Counted from the first letter of the stretch, positions 6,968 to 13,490 are shown. The stretch: DNA of 27,000 bases from Nocardioidaceae bacterium (GCA_013811715.1 JACCUS010000035.1:1-27000); one strand, 5' to 3'. The notes: generated by a model not told the origin, from the letters alone. Program-made: numbers and translations.

Positions 6968-8329
6968 ATGGCAGACCTCCCCCGCGACCCCTCCGACGAC
7001 GAGCAGGAGCCGAGTCGGCAGAACCCTTTCGCAGGCACTCCCTTCGAGCAGATGTTCGGCAGCATCGCTTCCGGCGACATGTCCGGGCTGCAGGCCATGT
7101 TCGGCCAGCTCCAGCGGATGTTCACCCCGCACGAGGGGGCGGTGAACTGGGACTACTCGCGCGACCTCGCCCGCCAGCTGGTGGCGCAGACGGCCGACCC
7201 CTCCCCCGACCGTGGCGATGCGGCGCGGCTGCAAGACGTCGCCCAGCTCGCCGAGCACTGGCTCGACGGCGCGACCGAGTTCCCAGCAGCGGCCAGCGGC
7301 GTCGCGGCCTGGAGCAGGGCGGAGTGGGTCGAGGCCAGCATGCCCGCCTGGCAGCGCCTGGTGGAGCCGGTGGCCGAGAGCGTGGTCGACGCGATGGGCA
7401 AGTCGCTGCCCGCGGAGGCGCAGGCGATGGCTGGGCCGATGCTGGGGATCCTCAACCAGATCGGCGGCGCCATGTTCAGCCAGCAGGTCGGCCAGGCCGT
7501 CGGCGGCCTCTCCCAAGAGGTCGTGTCCGCCACCGACCTCGGCTTCCCGGTGGGTGAGGGAAGGCCCGCGATCGTGTTGGCCAACGCGGTCGAGTTCAGT
7601 GCCGGGCTCGAGGTCGAGGAGTCCGACGCGCTGCTCTATCTCGTGTTGCGCGAGTGCGCGCACCAACGCCTGTTCGCCCATGCGCCCTGGCTGCGCGACC
7701 ACCTGTTCTCCGCGATCGAGGAGTACGGCCGTGGCATCACGATCGACACCTCGAAGATCGAGGAGAACGTGCGCAGCATCGACCCGAGCAACTTCGAGGC
7801 TTTGCAAGACGCCTTGTCCGGTGGGCTCTTCGACCTCGAGCAGACTCCGGCACAGCAGGTGGCGCTGTCCCGGTTGGAGACCACGCTCGCGCTGGTCGAG
7901 GGCTGGGTCGACGAGGTGGTCGGCCAGGCGACAACCGGCGTGATGCCGCGGGCGCGGGCCCTTCGGGAGGCGGTACGTCGTCGCCGCGCCACCGGCGGGC
8001 CTGCCGAGGCCACGTTCGCCGCCTTGGTGGGGCTGGAGCTCCGCCCACGCCGGCTCCGGGACGCCGCCACCCTGTGGGGGGCGCTGCGGGCGGCCGAGGG
8101 GGCTGCGGCCAAGGACGCCGTGTGGGCGCATCCCGACCTGCTTCCCACCGCCGACGACCTCGACGACCCGCTCGCCTTCGCCGAACGCACCAAGGAGGCT
8201 GACCGCATCGACGTCGACTCCGCTGATTTCGACGCCGGGTTGGCGGCCCTGCTCGACAAACCAGGCGACAGCGGCGATGAGGACGGCCCGGAGGACGGTG
8301 ACCCCTCACCGGGCGACTCCGCCCGGTGA
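6968..8329 (+). CDS. DUF2342 family zinc-dependent metalloprotease-like protein
   Basis: The protein has 453 residues and resembles M. tuberculosis Rv3195. Database names for the family are 'zinc-dependent metalloprotease', 'putative hydrolase' or 'F420 biosynthesis-associated'; no activity is established that I know of. Its N-terminus is Gly/Met/Gln-rich (PFEQMFGSIASGDMSGLQAMFGQLQRMF), and the core has NWDYSRDLARQL, a helical middle, and LRECAHQRLFAHAPWL (residues 227-242). In that stretch Glu229, His232 and His238 could bind metal, but there is no classical HExxH. A long acidic tail ends the protein. The start at 6968 is set by the leaderless promoter. The stop overlaps the start of the Nudix gene by 4 nt. 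Confidence 0.88.
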   Translation: MADLPRDPSDDEQEPSRQNPFAGTPFEQMFGSIASGDMSGLQAMFGQLQRMFTPHEGAVNWDYSRDLARQLVAQTADPSPDRGDAARLQDVAQLAEHWLDGATEFPAAASGVAAWSRAEWVEASMPAWQRLVEPVAESVVDAMGKSLPAEAQAMAGPMLGILNQIGGAMFSQQVGQAVGGLSQEVVSATDLGFPVGEGRPAIVLANAVEFSAGLEVEESDALLYLVLRECAHQRLFAHAPWLRDHLFSAIEEYGRGITIDTSKIEENVRSIDPSNFEALQDALSGGLFDLEQTPAQQVALSRLETTLALVEGWVDEVVGQATTGVMPRARALREAVRRRRATGGPAEATFAALVGLELRPRRLRDAATLWGALRAAEGAAAKDAVWAHPDLLPTADDLDDPLAFAERTKEADRIDVDSADFDAGLAALLDKPGDSGDEDGPEDGDPSPGDSAR

Positions 8330-8865
8330 GCCTGCACGCCGACGCTGTCCGGGTGCTCACCCAGTGGCACCCGCCGAGCGATTGCCAACGTGAGCTGCAG
8401 TCGACCTACATCGCTCACCTGCGTGCCCATCCCGACGGCTTGACGAGAGGCTGCCACCCCGACCACATCACCGCGAGCACTCTCGTTTTCAGCCATGACC
8501 GTCAGCGGGTCCTGCTGAACCTGCACCGCAAGTACTCGATCTGGGTGCAGTTCGGAGGGCACTGCGAGCCCGGCGATGCGACGTTGGCCGCCGCCGCGCT
8601 GCGAGAGGCCGTCGAGGAGTCGGGGATGGCGACGCTGCGACTGCTGGGCAACCGGCCGGTTCAGCTGAGCACGCACGAGGTGCCTTGCGGTCCAGTGCGG
8701 CCCTCTCACCACCTCGACGTGCGCTACGTGGCAGTCGCGCCCCCCGATGCGATCGCCGCCGTCAGCGACGAGTCGGCGGACGTGCGCTGGTTCGCCCGCG
8801 AGGGGCTGCCGAACGGCCTGGACCGACCACTCCTCGAGCTGATCGACCGCTCGCGCTGGCTGTGA
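8326..8865 (+). CDS. Nudix hydrolase
   Basis: This 179-residue protein has a central Nudix box at residues 77-101 (GGHCEPGD...ALREAVEESGM). Nudix enzymes cleave nucleoside diphosphates linked to another group, using Mg2+ held by the REVxEE helix; the substrate cannot be told here. The box departs from the Gx5Ex7REUxEExGU consensus in having Asp where the first Glu is expected, while REAVEESG is intact. The start is GTG at 8326, which overlaps the DUF2342 stop as GTGA, so the two genes are translationally coupled. A compact hairpin follows the stop. Confidence 0.92.
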   Translation: MSLHADAVRVLTQWHPPSDCQRELQSTYIAHLRAHPDGLTRGCHPDHITASTLVFSHDRQRVLLNLHRKYSIWVQFGGHCEPGDATLAAAALREAVEESGMATLRLLGNRPVQLSTHEVPCGPVRPSHHLDVRYVAVAPPDAIAAVSDESADVRWFAREGLPNGLDRPLLELIDRSRWL

Positions 8866-8868
8866 CTC

Positions 8869-8884
8869 GACCGGCAACCCGGTC
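8869..8884 (+). terminator. Hairpin after the Nudix gene
   Basis: GACCGG-CAAC-CCGGTC is a perfect 6-bp stem with a 4-nt loop, 3 nt after the stop codon. No T-run follows, so it may be a T-less terminator or only an mRNA end stabiliser. Confidence 0.45.
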
Positions 8885-8885
8885 C

Positions 8886-8968
8886 GTAAGACAACAAGGC
8901 CCCCGAGGCACGGATCACGCTCGCCTTCCCCTTGCGAACGCCTCCGCTTTCTCGGGGGCCTCATCGAT
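8886..8968 (-). ncRNA. Candidate small structured RNA with own promoter and terminator-like 3' end
   Basis: On the minus strand a promoter at 8975-9004 predicts a start near 8968. The transcript of about 80 nt folds into one long nested hairpin. The outer stem is AGGCCCCCGAG (8961-8951) with CTCGGGGGCCT (8907-8897). An inner CGGA/TCCG stem follows, then CGTTCGC/GCGAGCG (one T-G pair), closed by the purine loop AAGGGGAAG. After the outer stem comes TTGTTGTCTT, a T-rich tail. No start codon with a usable frame fits. I do not recognise a known RNA family. The same stem could also stop plus-strand transcripts from the Nudix gene. Confidence 0.55.
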
Positions 8969-8974
8969 GTAGCG

Positions 8975-9004
8975 ACGCTAGAGCGCCGCCGCGATCGGCG
9001 TCAA
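8975..9004 (-). promoter_or_regulatory. Sigma70-type promoter for the candidate sRNA
   Basis: The minus strand shows a -35 TTGACG (9004-8999), an 18-nt spacer and a -10 TAGCGT (8980-8975). It is among the better promoter matches in the window, yet no minus-strand protein gene lies downstream before the Nudix gene. Confidence 0.6.
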
Positions 9005-9022
9005 CGTCGCGGCACCCACACT

Positions 9023-9174
9023 TGTGGACAACGCTGTGTAGAAGATGTGCGTGGAAACCCATCGGCTGTGGACAACGGGTGGATAACCCACGGGCTCGCT
9101 GTGCATACACCTCACGGCCAGCCTGCCCGGCCACCGATCGGCCTGCCCCTTTGCTGTCCACCCCGTGTGGATGG
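9023..9174 (-). promoter_or_regulatory. Cluster of DnaA-box-like 9-mers
   Basis: On the minus strand TTGTCCACA occurs exactly at 9031-9023 and again at 9075-9067, and TTATCCACC at 9086-9078. The last two are 11 bp apart and in the same orientation. Weaker 7/9 matches follow: CTGTCCACC on the plus strand at 9154-9162 and CCATCCACA on the minus strand at 9174-9166. TTGTCCACA is the preferred DnaA box of high-GC actinobacteria. No dnaA, dnaN or other origin gene is present, so this is a candidate DnaA-binding cluster away from oriC. Confidence 0.55.
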
Positions 9175-9232
9175 GAAAAAGTTCGGGCCTCTTCATGCGG
9201 TGGATCGCCGCCGAGCGCGACATCGGTTCAAC

Positions 9233-9238
9233 TAGGTT
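9233..9238 (+). promoter_or_regulatory. -10 element of the YgjP-type metallopeptidase gene
   Basis: TAGGTT ends 7 nt before the GTG at 9246. Transcription should start at the GTG itself, which fixes this start codon and predicts a leaderless mRNA. Confidence 0.6.
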
Positions 9239-9245
9239 GGGGCTC

Positions 9246-9779
9246 GTGGAACCAGCCCAGCCCCCCGTCAAGGTACGGCGGTCGCGCCGACGCAAGCGCA
9301 CCGTCTCGGCCTACCGCGACGGCACCTCGATCGTGGTGATGATTCCGGCGCAGATGAGCCCGTCGGAGGAGCAGGAGTGGGTTGCCACGATGGTCGCCCG
9401 GGTCACCCGGGCGGAGCGGCGCCGCCGCCCCACCGACGAGGCGCTCACCGCTCTTGCCAGCCGGCTCTCCGGACGCTACCTGGACGGGCTCGCCACACCG
9501 ACGTCGGTGCGCTGGGTCGAGAACCAGAACTCCAGGTGGGGTTCGTGCACACCCGCGGAGCAGAGCATCAGGTTGTCCGACCGGCTGCAGGGCATGCCGT
9601 CGTACGTCATCGACTACGTCTTGCTGCACGAGCTGACGCACCTGTTGGTCCATGGCCACGACGACGACTTCTGGGCCTGGGTCAACCGCTTCGACCACAC
9701 CGAGCGTGCCCGCGGCTTCCTCGAGGGCGTGTCCGCCACCGCCAACCTCGACATCTCCGATGTGGCCGACGAGCTCTGA
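9246..9779 (+). CDS. YgjP-type (M48-like, DUF45) zinc metallopeptidase
   Basis: The protein has 177 residues. The zincin motif HELTH (128-132) with a third ligand at His138 in HGHDDDFW follows the layout HELxHLxxxxHxxxFW, and the NSRWGSC block typical of YgjP/DUF45 proteins is near residues 95-101. The N-terminal 20 residues are strongly basic (KVRRSRRRKR). Members of this family are soluble metalloproteases of mostly unknown target; E. coli YgjP is the usual reference. There is no signal peptide. The GTG start is chosen from the TAGGTT box exactly 7 nt upstream. It stands alone between the DnaA-box cluster and the DUF5679 gene. Confidence 0.9.
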   Translation: MEPAQPPVKVRRSRRRKRTVSAYRDGTSIVVMIPAQMSPSEEQEWVATMVARVTRAERRRRPTDEALTALASRLSGRYLDGLATPTSVRWVENQNSRWGSCTPAEQSIRLSDRLQGMPSYVIDYVLLHELTHLLVHGHDDDFWAWVNRFDHTERARGFLEGVSATANLDISDVADEL

Positions 9780-9879
9780 CCTCGCCCTATTTGCCGGCAA
9801 TGAGCGTATCGCTGAGCGTAAAAGGCCGGCATCTGCGCGAAACCCGCGCCGGTAGATAGGTTCAGCCGGTCCTCGTCGG

Positions 9880-9885
9880 TAGGGT
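9880..9885 (+). promoter_or_regulatory. Likely -10 element upstream of the DUF5679 gene
   Basis: TAGGGT lies about 120 nt before the ATG at 10008, with TSS near 9892. A second similar box (TAGGTT) is at 9855-9860. The mRNA would have a leader of about 115 nt. A GTG at 9894 is in frame and could be a leaderless alternative start. Confidence 0.4.
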
Positions 9886-10007
9886 GACGCGAGGTGGGAG
9901 ACACCACCCTCACCCCGGCGGGCATTCGTGAGGACCATGCCCGCCAACGACCCGACAACGCGGCTCGGCCCGACCGGACCGCCCGTAGGACGAAGAGGAG
10001 GCCCTCG

Positions 10008-10166
10008 ATGGCCGAAACCTGGAGCGGCGAGTTTTACTGCGTGAAGTGCAAGGCCAAGCGCGAGGCAAGCGGAGAGGTGCGTGTCAACGACAAGGGCACC
10101 CGGATGGCGAAGGCCACATGTCCGGTGTGCGGGACCAACTTGAACCGCATCCTCGGCAAGGCCTGA
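10008..10166 (+). CDS. DUF5679 zinc-ribbon protein
   Basis: This is a 52-residue protein that is nearly all one zinc ribbon: YCVKCK (Cys11, Cys14) and CPVCG (Cys38, Cys41), ending TNLNRILGKA. It matches the small actinobacterial DUF5679 proteins; their role is not known. The ATG at 10008 has a strong AGGAGG about 7 nt upstream. The frame is open back to a GTG at 9894, which would add 38 residues of basic low-complexity sequence, but the ribosome-binding site favours the short form. A perfect hairpin closes the unit 18 nt after the stop. Confidence 0.9.
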   Translation: MAETWSGEFYCVKCKAKREASGEVRVNDKGTRMAKATCPVCGTNLNRILGKA

Positions 10167-10184
10167 TCGCCGACACATCCACTT

Positions 10185-10222
10185 GGCACGAGGCGGGACC
10201 CGCTCGGGTCCCGCCTCGTGCC
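10185..10222 (+). terminator. Perfect 17-bp hairpin terminator
   Basis: Bases 10185-10201 and 10206-10222 are perfectly complementary, with the 4-nt loop GCTC. No T-run follows. Such very stable T-less hairpins are common gene ends in high-GC actinobacteria. Confidence 0.75.
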
Positions 10223-10307
10223 GTGGTCTGGCTGTGGATGACGGCCACGCGGATCGGGTCGGGTTTGGCACGCTGGCGTCAGTTGACCTCACGTCAGGAG
10301 CCCGTCA

Positions 10308-11201
10308 GTGCGACCCACGCTTCGCCCCGGCCTGCAGATCCTGCGCCGCGACCTCCGATCCATCCAGCTCGGGTTGGACTGGCCCGGCGTGGCCACGCTC
10401 GAGGAGACACCGGCGCTGCGGGCCGTGCTGGCCGCCATCGACGGCTTCCGCGACGCAGTCGGGGTCGTGCTGGCCGCGGGAGAGACCGGCGTGAGCAGTG
10501 ACGACGCTCAGACCGCACTCGAGGTCTTGGTCGAATGTGGCGCTGTCGTCGATCAGCGGGCGTCGTCGGGGCCTGACATCAGTGCCTCCACATGGTCCGC
10601 CCTTTGGCTGTTGGCGGGCCCTGGCCAAGATGCGGGAGACCTGCTGCGCAAGCGGGTCGGCTGCCAAATCCGGGTCGTGGGTCGCGGGACCGTCGCCGCC
10701 ACCACTCGCGCCCTGCTCGGCCACGGTCAGCTCAACCAGGCCGCCGAAGACGAGCCGGCCGACCTCCTCATCGTCGCCGCCGACGACGAGCATCGGCGAG
10801 GTGCCGCCGACGAGCCCATGCGAGAAGCGCTACCCCACGTGTGGGTGTGCGTGCGTGACCTGGTCGGCGTGGTGGGCCCTTTCGTCGTGCCCGGGACCAC
10901 TGCCTGCATCAGATGCGTCGACGCTGCCCGCGCCGACCTCGACCCATCCTGGCCGGTCCTGGTCGAGTCTGCCGACGTACGTCGTCTCAGGGCCCCCGCC
11001 TGCGACCCGCTGCTCGCCCACCTGGTGGCCGCCTGGGCCGTCCAGGAGGCCGCAACCTGGGCCAGCGGCCTGCGCCCACAGACGTGGGATCGGGTGATCG
11101 AGGTGCCGCTGGGCTTCGGTGTCGTGCAAAGTGAGACATTCCTCCTGCATCCTCGATGCGGCTGTGGATGGCCCACCTGGGAAGACACAATGGGGGCATG
11201 A
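10308..11201 (+). CDS. E1-like / TOMM-type (cyclodehydratase-like) protein
   Basis: This 297-residue protein corresponds in position to M. tuberculosis Rv3196 and to Streptomyces proteins annotated as bacteriocin-type cyclodehydratase or TOMM leader-binding. The N-terminal 100 residues form a helical, peptide-clamp-like part (LQILRRDLRSIQLGLDWPGV). A Rossmann-like ThiF/E1-type part follows (CQIRVVGRGTVAATTRALL, ADLLIVAADD), then VVPGTTACIRCVDAARADLDPSW. Cys200/Cys203 and Cys284/Cys286 (CGCGW) form a likely zinc site, as in E1-like enzymes. No precursor peptide, YcaO or dehydrogenase gene is nearby, so a peptide-modifying role is unproven. The start is GTG at 10308 with AGGAG 7 nt before it. 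The stop overlaps the ABC1 kinase start (ATGA). Confidence 0.82.
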   Translation: MRPTLRPGLQILRRDLRSIQLGLDWPGVATLEETPALRAVLAAIDGFRDAVGVVLAAGETGVSSDDAQTALEVLVECGAVVDQRASSGPDISASTWSALWLLAGPGQDAGDLLRKRVGCQIRVVGRGTVAATTRALLGHGQLNQAAEDEPADLLIVAADDEHRRGAADEPMREALPHVWVCVRDLVGVVGPFVVPGTTACIRCVDAARADLDPSWPVLVESADVRRLRAPACDPLLAHLVAAWAVQEAATWASGLRPQTWDRVIEVPLGFGVVQSETFLLHPRCGCGWPTWEDTMGA

Positions 11202-12529
11202 CAGGGCTCCCCAAGAACGCGGTGACGCGCACCGCGCGGCTGGCCTCCCTGCCCTTGGGATATGCCGGCCGCGCGACGCTCGGGCTCGGCCGGCGGCTCG
11301 GCGGCGCTCCCGCCGAAGCGGTCGCCCTGCAGGTGCAGCAGCGCACCGCCGAGCAGCTGTTCAAGGTGCTGGGCGAGCTCAAGGGCGGCGCGATGAAGTT
11401 CGGGCAGGCGATGTCGATCTTCGAGTCGGCCTTGCCTGAGTCGCTCGTCACTCCCTACCGGGCGACGCTGACGAGGCTGCAAGACGCTGCCCCGCCGATG
11501 CCCGCGTCGATGGTGCATCAAGTGCTGTCGCGCGAGTTCGGCCCGGGCTGGCGAGAGCTCCTCGTCGAGTTCGACGACGACCCGGCCGCGGCGGCCTCCA
11601 TCGGCCAGGTTCACCACGGCCGCTGGCAGGACGGCCGCGAGGTCGCTGTCAAGATCCAGTACCCGGGCGCGGGGGAGGCGCTGATGAGCGACCTCAAGCA
11701 GATAGCACGGGCGGCGCGACTGTTCGCCGGGCTGGTGCCCGGCATCGAGGTCATGCCGCTGGTGCACGAACTGCGGGCCAGAGTCTCAGAAGAGCTCGAC
11801 TACGCCCTCGAGGCGGACGCGCAGAGCCGGTTCGCCGAGGCGTTCGCCGGCGACCCTGACATTCGCGTGCCGGCGGTCGTTGCGCACACCGACGTCGTCT
11901 TGGTCTCGGAGTGGCTGGAGTCAAATCGCTCGCTTGCCCGGTTGATCGCCGACGGCAGCCAAGCCGAACGGAACCGTTACGGCGAGGTCTACGTCCGCTT
12001 CTTGTTCTCCGGCCCCGCCAGGGCCGGGCTGTTGCACGCCGACCCGCACCCCGGCAACTTCCGCCTGCTCGGTGACGGCCGGCTAGGTGTCGTCGACTAC
12101 GGAGCCGTGGCGCGGCTGCCGGGGGGTGGGCTGCCGCTCCATCTCGGGTCGATGCTGCGAAACGCGGCCGACGACGAGTACGACGCGGTACTTGCCGGGC
12201 TGCGCGCGAACGGGTTCATCAAGGAGTCTGTCTCGATCGACGTCGACGACCTGCGTGACTACCTCTCTCCTTTCGCCCAGCCAGCCGCCGGCGAGACGTT
12301 CCGCTTCTCGCGGTCGTGGATGCGGGGGCAGTTCGCCCGCATCAACGACCCGCGCCAGCCCGGCTACACCACCATGATGAAGTTCAACCTGCCGCCGGAG
12401 TTCTTGTTGATCCATCGCGTCTGGCTGGGCGGCCTCGGGGTGCTGTCGCAGCTGGAGGCGGAGGCGCCCTTCGCGCAGATTCTCGCCGAGTCGCTGCCCG
12501 GATTCGCCGTCACTCCTGACGGCGCCTGA
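11198..12529 (+). CDS. ABC1 / AarF / UbiB family atypical kinase
   Basis: The product has 443 residues and is the counterpart of M. tuberculosis Rv3197. Family motifs appear in order: the KxGQ motif in LKGGAMKFGQAMS, the Ala-rich ASIGQVHHG loop and VAVKIQYPG (ATP-binding lysine), EELDYALEADAQ, the catalytic HADPHPGNF, and DYG in place of DFG. UbiB-like proteins are ATPases/kinases linked to quinone and lipid homeostasis. In mycobacteria this gene is reported near whiB7 and has been linked to macrolide resistance; I recall that from the literature and cannot confirm it here. The ATG at 11198 overlaps the stop of the E1-like gene by 4 nt, so both are coupled in one operon. Confidence 0.93.
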   Translation: MTGLPKNAVTRTARLASLPLGYAGRATLGLGRRLGGAPAEAVALQVQQRTAEQLFKVLGELKGGAMKFGQAMSIFESALPESLVTPYRATLTRLQDAAPPMPASMVHQVLSREFGPGWRELLVEFDDDPAAAASIGQVHHGRWQDGREVAVKIQYPGAGEALMSDLKQIARAARLFAGLVPGIEVMPLVHELRARVSEELDYALEADAQSRFAEAFAGDPDIRVPAVVAHTDVVLVSEWLESNRSLARLIADGSQAERNRYGEVYVRFLFSGPARAGLLHADPHPGNFRLLGDGRLGVVDYGAVARLPGGGLPLHLGSMLRNAADDEYDAVLAGLRANGFIKESVSIDVDDLRDYLSPFAQPAAGETFRFSRSWMRGQFARINDPRQPGYTTMMKFNLPPEFLLIHRVWLGGLGVLSQLEAEAPFAQILAESLPGFAVTPDGA

Positions 12530-12541
12530 CCGCCGTGGGGT

Positions 12542-12564
12542 CGGCTGGATGTCAGTTTCAGCCG
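12542..12564 (+). terminator. Weak hairpin after the ABC1 kinase gene
   Basis: CGGCTGGA pairs with TTCAGCCG (one G-T pair) around a 7-nt loop. It starts 13 nt after the stop. Only a few T residues follow. Confidence 0.4.
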
Positions 12565-12660
12565 TCGTTGACAAACCGCGCACGGGAGCTTGTCTTGACC
12601 CGCTCACCCGCTTCTCGCCTTCTCCGGCAGCCCGTGGGCGTCGCCGTACGCATTCGCGGG

Positions 12661-12828
12661 CTACCACCACTCGGCGTCGAGCTTGGCCTCGATGCTGCGC
12701 AGGTGGACTCGGGCACAACTGTCGCAGTAGACGCGTTGTCCGCCGTTCTCGACCGAGGTCACCCAGGTCAGCGGTACCTCGTCGGTCTCGGCGTCGGGCG
12801 TCCTGCCGCACAAATCGCAGATGACCAC
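12661..12828 (-). CDS. Small zinc-ribbon protein, conserved hypothetical
   Basis: This is a 55-residue protein with two Cys pairs, ICDLCG at the start and YCDSCA near residue 36, and a C-terminus VHLRSIEAKLDAEWW. I recall similar short proteins in other actinobacteria, where the xLRSIEgkLDxxWW end is shared; no function is known. I chose the GTG at 12828 because TATCGT lies exactly 6 nt upstream, which suits a leaderless mRNA. An ATG at 12867 would add 13 residues encoded by a strong terminator hairpin and has no ribosome-binding site. Confidence 0.75.
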   Translation of the reverse strand: MVICDLCGRTPDAETDEVPLTWVTSVENGGQRVYCDSCARVHLRSIEAKLDAEWW

Positions 12829-12834
12829 GAGGCA

Positions 12835-12840
12835 ACGATA
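12835..12840 (-). promoter_or_regulatory. -10 element of the zinc-ribbon gene
   Basis: TATCGT on the minus strand ends 6 nt before the GTG at 12828. It directly abuts the terminator hairpin of the whiB7 transcript, so the -35 region lies inside that hairpin. Confidence 0.5.
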
Positions 12841-12875
12841 ATGCCCGGAGTCCTTGGCTGAGGACATCCGGGCAT
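12841..12875 (-). terminator. Terminator of the whiB7 transcript
   Basis: ATGCCCGGA (12841-12849) and GTCCT pair with AGGAC and TCCGGGCAT (12867-12875): 14 bp with a single bulged base and a 6-nt loop. On the minus strand it is followed by TATCGTT. It starts 13 nt after the stop of the Arg-rich small protein. Confidence 0.8.
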
Positions 12876-12888
12876 CATCGGGATCGGC

Positions 12889-13053
12889 TCACAGGGAGCG
12901 GGCAAGCAGCAGGCGGGCCCGCTGGCTTGCGCGCTCGGCCCGGCGGGCCAACCGCTGCGAGCGCTGCACCACGTCGGCACGTCGGCGTTCGCGCGCCTCC
13001 TGAAGGCGCGCGTCGATATGGGCCCGTGCCAGGTCTTCGTGCATGAGATTCAT
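12889..13053 (-). CDS. Arg/Ala-rich small protein downstream of whiB7
   Basis: This is a 54-residue basic helical protein: MNLMHEDLARAHIDARLQEA, then runs of Arg and Ala (RERRRADVVQRSQRLARRAERASQ) ending RARLLLARSL. It has no Cys and no signal peptide. The ATG at 13053 has AGGAG 7 nt upstream; an upstream in-frame ATG at 13089 has only a weak site. It is 112 nt behind whiB7 with no terminator in between and is followed by a strong terminator, so it probably shares the whiB7 transcript. Short proteins with a similar HEDLARAH-like start occur in other actinobacteria, to my recollection, with no known role. Confidence 0.7.
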   Translation of the reverse strand: MNLMHEDLARAHIDARLQEARERRRADVVQRSQRLARRAERASQRARLLLARSL

Positions 13054-13165
13054 CTTCGTGCTCCTGTTCGGCAGGTCGTTTTGGGTCATCGGGTTCGACT
13101 TCTCTCTCAGATGGCGAGTGCGGCATGGTTGCTTGGTCGGTGTCGGTGGAGGCGGCTGCTGTCGG

Positions 13166-13453
13166 TCAGGCCGCGACCTCGCACTTGCGGGGTCTGCCCC
13201 GGGGCCGTTTGCGGGCGACAACTGCTCCAGAAACGAACAGTTCGCCACCCCACACGCCCCACGGTTCGCGGCGATCGAGTGCCCCTGCGAGGCATTCGGC
13301 CCGCACGGGGCAGGTACGGCACAGCACCTTGGCCAGCTCGACATCGGCCGGAGACTCGGCGAAGAAGAGCTCTGGGTCGTTCGACCGGCATGGCAACTCC
13401 CGCGCATTCGTCTCCTCACTCACCAGGAGTGCGTCGAGGACGCTGATTGTCAT
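13166..13453 (-). CDS. whiB7: WhiB7 iron-sulfur transcriptional activator
   Basis: This 95-residue WhiB-family regulator has the four cluster-binding cysteines Cys22, Cys45, Cys48 and Cys54 (C-x22-C-x2-C-x5-C), followed by the turn GVWGG (66-70). A C-terminal AT-hook, RPRGRPRK (83-90), marks it as WhiB7/WblC rather than another WhiB. WhiB7 binds the primary sigma factor at AT-rich sequence next to the -35 region and switches on intrinsic resistance to ribosome-targeting drugs. The ATG at 13453 has AGGAGGTG upstream. The transcript begins near 13847, so the leader is about 390 nt and carries an upstream ORF and a terminator. Confidence 0.97.
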   Translation of the reverse strand: MTISVLDALLVSEETNARELPCRSNDPELFFAESPADVELAKVLCRTCPVRAECLAGALDRREPWGVWGGELFVSGAVVARKRPRGRPRKCEVAA

Positions 13454-13490
13454 GTGTGTCACCTCCTTTGACTGCATCGATCGGGCGGGG

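Noticed and set aside
6596..8131. 511-codon minus-strand open frame across moaE and the DUF2342 gene
   Set aside because: It covers a divergent promoter region and two recognised genes on different strands; no domain is visible.
9001..9245. Replication origin (oriC)
   Set aside because: DnaA-box-like sites are present, but there is no dnaA, dnaN, AT-rich unwinding region or typical origin neighbour.
9894..10007. Longer form of the DUF5679 protein from the GTG at 9894
   Set aside because: The extra 38 residues are basic and low in complexity, while the ATG at 10008 has an AGGAGG site; it remains a minor alternative.
10230..10238. Single DnaA-like word TCATCCACA near 10.23 kb, and TGTGGATGG near 11.16 kb
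   Set aside because: Isolated near-matches are expected by chance in this composition; only the cluster at 9.02-9.17 kb is notable.
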